Shown here in pieces: positions 57,081-64,000 of a DNA stretch of 64,000 nt; position 1 is the first letter of the stretch, and each line of letters opens with the position of its first letter. The stretch is taken from NCBI GenBank assembly GCA_012932865.1, contig SAXG01000002.1:1612001-1676000 (forward strand). Reading direction: 5' to 3'. A program made the position numbers and the translations under genes. Under the pieces are notes generated by a model that saw only the letters and a list, made by a program, of their open reading frames with translations, was not told where the DNA came from and did not search any database. Source of the DNA: Amylostereum areolatum (taxonomy: Eukaryota; Basidiomycota; Agaricomycetes; Russulales; Stereaceae).

Positions 57081-58132
57081 GCGGTCAGCGACGAGATGAG
57101 GGTCGGGACTCGGAGTTGACGTTGAGGCCTGAGGCGTGTACTGTGAGCATGAGGTGAGCTCGTCGGACGACGCGCCGGCGCGCTCTTTCTCGCTGAACAC
57201 TCCTTCGCTCTCGCCCCCACTGTCCAGGTTGGAGAATGCCACTAACGATAAACATTCGCCCGTCCTCATCCGGAAACAGGGTCACAAAGGCGCTTTTGCG
57301 ACCGTCAACTATCCCAAGCTCTCAGGATCCTGCCTTGAATTACATTGAGGCGTGGACAAACTCGGTGAGTACACCCTCTTTTTCCGAATCGTGTCGGCGC
57401 TCATCTCTTCTATGTATCATATGGAGATGCTATCGTTGACAGCGTGAGGAGGCTATGTCGATGACGCTGTCAGTCGTCCGACGTCGTGCACGAGGAACAC
57501 GGTCGCACATAGTCTCCCATCGCAGACATTACCAGAAGACAGTCCTTCTGGACGTAGCCTGCAGCCAACCTGCATTCAACCACCTTTCCGACTTACTCTG
57601 GAGTCTTAACCCGGTGACGACACGTCACACATGCCATTTTCTGGGGAAATCGTCGATTGCCTAGCTTGAAACTCGAAATGTTGGCAAGACCGTGACATCG
57701 AGGACAGAGCCGGCGACTCATGTCATGGTCCAATGACATGGTTCCCGTTCGATGCGTGCGGAGTTGTGAGGTACGTGGTACCTTGTCCGCTTCTCAGCCA
57801 CGTCTGATTTTCGTTCCTGCGCAAACAGAAAGCAAAGAAAGCCATCGATTGAAGATATCAACGACATCGCGCAATAAGAACGCTGCGGTTACAGCTCTTT
57901 CCTTTTTCCTTCGACCCTCGACCTCGTCTTCTCCCATTCTCATCTCGAGCTCGCGGCATACACAAGCACAAGATATACCAGAAGAAATCTAAAGTGACGC
58001 AGTGCATGGTATGTCTATGTCTTTCTTACGCGTTAAATATCGTTCTCATCGCGTCCGATCGCAGACGATCTTCACCCTCCGTCCTCACCTCGCCTAAGTC
58101 CTCTTCGCCGTCTCCCTCTATGCGCCGCGCCC
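57081..58132. other. Spacer between LYR copy 3 and zinc-finger gene in right arm
   Basis: About 1.05 kb, matching 30,485-31,537 inverted. It is the promoter side of the LYR gene. No supported gene was found. Confidence 0.45.
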
Positions 58133-59869
58133 CTACCACCTGCCCTCACACAGGGCCTTAAGCCACGTCGCTTCCGCCTTCGTCACGCGACTGATCTTGC
58201 CATCGTAGATCAGCTTTCCCCGAGGGCCCATCCGGCGCGTCCCGTCGAACTTGGGGCATAGTCTGAAATGGCGCCTGACATTGTCCTTGCGCATGGAAGA
58301 AGAGTTCCAGAAATAGGCGCAGTAGTGGATGGGCTGCGTTTTGGTGTCGCAGTGGGCGCTGGTCGACGTCAAGTGGCGGAGGAGATCCTTGCGCCGGCCG
58401 AACGTCTCGCCACAGCAACGCAAGGGAGTCTCGGTGGTGGGTTCGCCTCCCGCTTTTGTCGCGCCCGACCCGTTTTGAGCCCTCGATACCGAGTGGTTGA
58501 TGGGAGCTTGGCTTGTCGACCCTGAGGCTGAGGACGACGAGGTTCCAGAGGTCGAAGCCCCAGGGAAATATTCCTCAAAGGATCGCTTCGAGGATTCATT
58601 GTTCTTTGGATTCAGGGTCTGGTAAAGACCCTGCTTGTAGTACTCCTGATTGGAGTGGGAGGGCGCGAGCGTCGACGAGCCGGTCACTGGGGGCTGCTGT
58701 ATGTGTTGCTCCGACGTCCTCGACAGTCCGGCCGAAGGGGCCTGAACGGCTGCTGGACGACGCGTGTGGACAGATGTTGACGCTGGACGGACGCCTATCG
58801 AGCCGAGCGAGCCCGTGTTCGGCATGAAGAGAGCTGGAGTTTGGGTCAGATCGGGTCATTGTGCAGACTAAGGATGGGAACGGCGTACCTCCGTGGTCTT
58901 GGGGTGCAGGCCGGTGTGCGACCAGCGAAGGGTCGGCGTGATGGGAGACGGCTTCGTAGCCTCGCTGCTGAAACTAACATCGGAAACAGTGATCAGGACG
59001 ACGGTCCGTTGCAATGGGCAAGGTTGTACTCACCTCATAGGTCGCGGCGGGGGCGAGGGCGAGTCTGAAAGGCTGGAAAGTTTGCTGTGGAACGTAGGTC
59101 GGCGGATGGGGGTTCACAGGTTGCGGGGCGAAGGGCAGCGAGAACTCGTCGAAGGCGAACGGATCGGGCTGGGGTGCACGGTGCTATGGATGTATGTTAT
59201 ACGTGTTTCTCTTGACATGGAATGACAGACGACTAACCTCGTTCTGCTGGAGCATATTGTCGAAGCCCGCTGCCATGAAGTTCTGGGGCTCCGTCGGGAG
59301 AAACATCTGCTGCTGAGGGAACTATAGGCGAAGTCAGCGTGAGGCCCTTGCGATTAGAACCGATCACCAGCTCACAGTGTAGTCGCTGACAGAGCCGTTG
59401 GGGATCCATGGGCCAACGGACTGCTGAGCATGCGCAACGTCATGTGGAGTGGAGAAGAGGCCGCCGAAGTCAAACGGCGCATCTGGGCGATATTGCGACT
59501 GCTGCAAAAGTCCATGCTAGTCGTCAATGAGTGCAAGTTATTGGAGGTTCAGCGCGATACGATGCTCACCGATACGTCGTTGGAAGGAAGCATCCCCTGG
59601 CCGTCGTGGAAGAAGAGAGCGTCATCAGCGCGACCATACGCGTTGGGTGCGTCGAAGACATAGTGGTTCTGGAATAGAGGACCTCCGGTAGCAAGCGGAG
59701 GTGCTGCCTGAAATACGGTGAGCGTCGAACACAAGAGAAAGGTTAGACAGCTTACAAGGTCCTGGTTAAACACAAATGTCTCATATATCGACGGCGCGGT
59801 GTTGTCATCCTGGATCGCTCGGGAGGCCATACCACTGCTACCGAGTGTGTTCTGATCGAAGCGAGACAT
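58133..59869 (-). CDS. C2H2-like zinc-finger protein, intact copy (465 aa)
   Basis: Seven minus-strand exons: 59756-59869, 59570-59707, 59376-59501, 59238-59321, 59034-59183, 58889-58973 and 58133-58833, all in phase, 466 codons. It starts MSRFDQNTLGSSGMASR. The first half is Gln/Pro/Phe-rich (FAFDEFSLPFAPQPVNP), like an activation region. The C-terminus has two degenerate fingers, RCCGETFGRRKDLLRHL...H and HYCAYFWNSSSMRKDNVRRH...C, followed by a basic region. A DNA-binding regulator is likely, but the finger spacing is not canonical. Exon 5 has the two-base-shorter form that keeps the frame open, in contrast to the left copy. CTTTATA at 59967-59973 (TATA box in reverse) lies about 100 bp before the ATG. 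Confidence 0.82.
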
Positions 59870-60658
59870 CGTGAGCGGGGGCGAGTTGTACGAGAGGTGG
59901 TGTGTGTGTAAGTTTCTGGGGGGTGGGGGGGTTCAAGGTTGTGGACGCCCCTCCCCGCTCTCTCTACTTTATAAACAGTTCTGCTGAAAGGGCGAAGCTG
60001 TCATGGCCACCACGGTCAATTGCTCCGTGTTCCGCGAAGGGACAATGCGAGCTCAAGCGTTCTCATTGGCAAGGCTATGCCGGGCTGGCCTTCGTCCCCC
60101 TTTCAAGAGTCAAGACACGCGCATCGTCCCAAACGACTGCCCACGCCACTCGTTGACAGTTGCCTCCGGTCCGGTATAATAAATATCACAATACAACTGT
60201 GACGCATTCTCATTTCCTGCACCAGGCCACCCGGACCACGATGCAGCACGTACGAATGTCTCTTTGTTTGAGCTCGAACTGATTGGACTGCGAAAAGCCA
60301 CCCGCTTCGATCGCAGCATTCAATGGCACAGTGACTACTATGATATGAAGCTTCTCCTTTGACGAGCGTGGATACATGATCGCACAGCCAGAGGATGCAT
60401 TCGACTCTCCGCCCGTGGGCCGTCTGTGTGGCACGGTCCCGTCCCCAGCCTGCGATGCATCGGCGCCGGGGCCGCGAACAATCGACGGAAGCAAAATTGG
60501 CCATTGTTCCTAATATCCATTAAACCGTCGATCGCGACGGCCATCCAAAAGATCTTGTCCCACACAGCTCGTGCGGTATTCGTGGAGAGGTTGACATAGC
60601 ATCGGACCGTGTGTAGTTTATGGGACATTCTTACACGATGAAGAGCGATTACGCTCAG
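59870..60658. other. Outer part of right arm
   Basis: Mirror of 27,955-28,744: zinc-finger promoter plus sequence without a supported gene. Confidence 0.5.
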
Positions 60659-61673
60659 TGATACAAGCAAAGGATGTTATCATATTCTTGTGGATTCGTG
60701 CAGAGCGTAAATGATACATCGAGTACTAAACCGTACTAAGAATTGACCGAAGCGGACCCTTCGTAACTTGTCCCAGGCTCTTGGACAGTGTACTTCTCGC
60801 GGATGTTGGACCCAGAGCATCGGCAAAAGTGCCGAAAAAAGGTAGCCCATTTCGATCTATTCCAGGTGACCTCAGGCGACAGGTTCCATTCCAGGCCTGT
60901 ATATTACCAATGCCTACGATTCCGGCCTTGAACAAGCTATTTCGCCGACCTTCATTAGCCTTCACGCCATAGAATACCTTGTATTTAAATCTCGAAGCAT
61001 TCTACCCTAATGCAATCATCCCCACGTAGTATTCTGAGTTCGACTTGTCGCGCGTGTCGCCGCCGAGGGTCACGTGCTTTACAAGTTCATGTTTCGCTCC
61101 TGCTCTCTTCGTTGTTCCTTGTCCTTCGTCAACCTCCTTCCTCCCACTGTCATCGAACCTCTCTACCGGGCCTCCCCGGCGCCATCTACTCCGCCGCACT
61201 GTATATCGCCCAGACACCGTCATGCACCGGTTAGCAGTCGGGATCGGCAGCGCAGTGCACGCGGGACCCGAATGGCTATTCAGCTTGCTAGTCTCTTGGT
61301 AAGTCGTTTGTTCTGCGTCTCTGTCTTCCTCCCATTCTCCCTCTATCCGTCTCGGCTCTCGTGGGGTGCACGTCGAAGTCAGCGGATGAGTCACGCCCTG
61401 GCACTGGCGCGGCAGACGCGTGCGCCGCTCGTTGTAGCTTTGGCACTCGTCCCTTGACCCCATCCGTCCCATGTTCTGCTAACCTTCCACACCCTTTAGG
61501 TTTCTAGGTACTGTACCGACGGAAGCCTCAGCGGCGGCATCGTTCAGAAAGGCAAAGCGACCCGTAGTATATCACACACCCCTGCTTTATTGGCTTGTAC
61601 ATACAACACAATGAATATGTTTATACTGCCACAAAACACGCGTGTGGTTCTCCCAAAGTAAAGCTAGTGAAGG
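60659..61673. other. Unique spacer beyond the inverted duplication
   Basis: About 1 kb. Overlapping frames at 61,002-61,472 on both strands have no recognisable pattern. A small spliced plus-strand gene ending exon 1 at a GTAAGT near 61.3 kb is possible but unsupported. The GAA/TCC-rich end belongs to the next gene. Confidence 0.35.
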
Positions 61674-64000
61674 TCACGGCGGAGCGAAGCCGAACTCGTT
61701 CAAGATCACCTCGTTGTCGTTTCCCTCGCCATCGAGCTCATCCTCATCCTCACTAGGTTCTTCATCCTCACTAGCCTCTTCATCCTCGTCCCATCCTAGG
61801 CCTCCATCGTCGCCTTCGTCGTCCTCATCGATGCTGTCACCTTCATCCTCTTCATCGCCCTCCTCACCTTCATCCTCGTCTTCTTCGCCGCCTGAAGCCA
61901 TGGTAATGTCCCCGTGTTGGATACTACCTGTTAGCGCCCCAGAACTGTGCAGGTCTTCCGCCAGCTGCTCATCGTACTCGCGTGTGACGGTGTGCCCGAC
62001 GCCTCCGCCTCGGTGACGCATCATCATGTCTCTATCAGGAAACCTACATGAATGTGAGATGCAGTAAATGAGGGAGCGAGAGGTAACGCAACACGTTGAC
62101 ATGATAGACCATCCAGTCTAGGTCGTGTTCCCTGGGTTGTCGAACGACGGAGGGGCCAAGTATTTCGTCCGTTTGGCCATACATGAAAGCAGGAACCACG
62201 TAGGCGGCGCGAACGACCTGACCCGGGTCCAGAAAGCTAAAGGCATCGGGTCCTGCCCCGTCGATGAAGCCGACACTGGGCAACCGCTTGGCATTCCAAC
62301 CGCTCGGCTGGGATGTGTCCAAACCAAACCAACGAACATACAAAATATCCATATGCTGTAGCTTCGCCTTTGAGCTTCGCCCGACTGTCGGTTCAACGCG
62401 CTCCGGGTGGGTGTAGTTGTACTCAACATGGAAGACGTTCACCACGCGTGCGTACCAATAAGGGTGCTTGGGAAGAACGCCTTCCTCCTCGCAAGGCGCA
62501 AGGACCATGATGTCGGCGCGGGTGCGAGGGTTGACGGTGTCTTGCTGGCGGCGGACGTCGTAGCTTGTGTAGTTGATTCTAAAGGTCCGATGGTGATAGA
62601 ACTTGTCGTTGCGGATGTGAACGCGCGCGCGCACCTCTGGGGAGTATTGGAGCTCATCCCCGTCGAAAGCGCAGTCGTGTATGCGCGCGAGCATATGGTC
62701 TTTGAGGCTAGGGATGAACGTCTGCAGGCTAGAGCTCAGCCACTGGTATCGAAACAAAGAGAAAATGTCTTACATCGCGGTCAAAGGCCGGATCTGCGTC
62801 GCGGTCATCCAAGAAGTCGGATATGAAGCTTGATGTCCTTCGAGAGTTGGAGATGTGATAATGTTGTGCAGGAGGGGTGTGAGGGAGAGGATCCTCTGTG
62901 GCCGTTTTCCGCTTGCGACGCGCGTTCGGCTCCTCCCCAGGGTCTGTAGCGCCGTGCATGAATCGCCGCCGAGTCTCGATCTTCGCCAGCTGTTTGAGCC
63001 ATTGGTTCTTGTTGGTCAAGGCGAAATTCTTCTTGCTGTATCCGTGCTCAAGTTCAAACTGTCCATAAGTTCAATGGTTGTCAGCTCAGAGTGAAGCAAG
63101 GAAGGCATTGAGTACCTTACAGTTTGTGTGCTATAAGACTCCGTTGTACCCACCCACACGATGGAATCCGGATAGTAGCCAAGCATGTGGTACTTGCTCG
63201 AGGTGAGGACGGTAAACTCTTTTCTTTTGGGACCGCGCGATGAAGTCGCGTCGACAGCGGTCCCGTTTTTTTTTGCAAGTGCCGCCTTCTTCCGACCACG
63301 AGCTTGTGTCTCTTGAGGAAGTTCAGATGCTATCCAATGCTGGCACGTCTTGGATTGAAACCGTCGGAAGGAAGTGCCGAGAGATTGAGTGACAGTGCGA
63401 AAGGCGGCGATTGTAGTTTCCGTGTGGACGCGCATCTTCGCATACCCATGCCAGGTGCAGAGATCGAAAAGGAGATCCATGACAATTTTGTCGTGGACAT
63501 GATTGTCTGGCTCGTTGTCGGAAATAAAAAGCCCCTCGAACACGGGGATAGAACACTAAATGTTTGTAGGGTCAGCAGCAGCCCCAGGCCGAGCGACGAA
63601 GGGTTAGTACACACCTGAAGGATGTCCTCAAAGTTTCGCGCTGCCAGTTGCTTCATGGCGGAAGTGTTGTGAGTGAAAGGTCGTATAGTTTCTCGCCCAA
63701 ACGCAGGCGTGTTACGAAAGCTTTACACAGAAACATGAGTCGAGGTGGATTATAGCTCAGATGAGACTGACCGCTTATTGAGCTCATTGACGCGTGTTCC
63801 GCCCATGGCAAAAAGAAGCCGCAGCAAATGGATGAATGTGTTCTTCCAGACTCCTAACTCAAACTCGTGCAGAAGATCGTTGGTGAGCATGCGATAGTGG
63901 TTGAATCCTGAGGGGCTGAGGCGTGTGGCGAACGCATTCTGGGAGGTAATATTAACGACGGCACGAACGTGCTGATGTCAAGGGAAGTATGCGCACTCGA
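61674..64000 (-). CDS. Second transposase-like gene (Plavaka-related), 5' end outside window
   Basis: C-terminal 663 residues from six minus-strand exons: 63772-63938, 63615-63720, 63121-63555, 62774-63058, 62093-62721 and 61674-62043, all in phase. The gene continues past 63,938 towards the window edge. Recognisable blocks are LTNDLLHEFELGVWKNTFIH, FGRETIRPFTHNTSAMKQLA, CSIPVFEGLF, GTTESYSTQTFELEHGYSKK, HPYWYARVVNVFHVEY, ILYVRWFGLDTSQ and VFPDRDMMMRHRGGGVGH. The tail is a long Glu/Asp run. This block order recurs in large fungal transposase families annot­ated as CACTA/Plavaka- or KDZ-like. I assign the superfamily from memory of those patterns, not from catalytic residues. It is a different family member from the one at 9.7-12.9 kb. 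Confidence 0.72.

Larger units (their letters stand above)
55730..60658 (-). repeat. Right arm of ~4.9-kb inverted duplication
   Basis: Reverse complement of 27,955-32,900. The outer boundary is at 60,658 (ACGCTCAG). Both genes in this arm are open, unlike those in the left arm. The two arms are separated by about 22.8 kb. Confidence 0.93.

Noticed and set aside
1..64000. tRNA, rRNA, CRISPR or prokaryotic operon features
   Set aside because: None were seen; gene structure is eukaryotic throughout.

Overview
The window is nuclear DNA of a filamentous basidiomycete, most likely an Agaricomycete. The evidence is many short introns (about 42-125 nt, almost all GT-AG), GC-rich coding sequence, a chromodomain Ty3/gypsy retrotransposon, Plavaka-type (CACTA-like) transposases, F-box genes, and a mitochondrial LYR-type protein. 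There is no operon structure, and no tRNA, rRNA or CRISPR was seen. Species cannot be assigned from the sequence alone.

Region 1 (1-17.1 kb) is a nest of mobile elements. A Plavaka-type transposase gene (minus strand, ten coding segments) has a complete 8.5-kb gypsy element inserted in its last exon. The target duplication is GTGTT and the LTRs are 493 bp. The gypsy element carries an ORF0-like frame, gag, and a pol ending in a chromodomain. A 10-nt stretch just after the 5' LTR is complementary to the predicted 5' end of its transcript, which is the signature of Tf1/sushi-type self-priming. A seven-exon gene runs divergently from the transposase, a partial gene converges on it, and a further three-exon gene follows.

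Region 2 (17.1-32.9 kb and 49.2-60.7 kb) is two inverted, rearranged copies of a four-gene cassette: a pepsin-like aspartic protease with a long Ser/Pro-rich tail, an F-box protein, an LYR-motif protein and a C2H2-like zinc-finger protein. The right-hand copy appears intact for all four, apart from a short unresolved part of the protease. The left side holds permuted, truncated or frame-broken copies. A near-identical inverted arm of about 4.9 kb (27,955-32,900 against 55,730-60,658) links the two sides.

Region 3 (33-48.7 kb) lies between the arms. It is a cluster of two interleaved families that I do not recognise. Family A proteins start MC(A/G)P with a P/F-W-x-PP-x-RSPSR motif. Family B proteins end in a small domain (predicted beta-beta-alpha-beta-beta-alpha-beta) split by an intron at one conserved position. 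Both families tend to end in a Gly-rich stretch followed by a basic/aromatic tail. Many members, and the left-arm cassette genes, carry a net +1 frame error, which looks like insertion-biased base-calling rather than independent decay.

Region 4 (60.7-64 kb) holds the 3' part of a second transposase-like gene that runs off the window.
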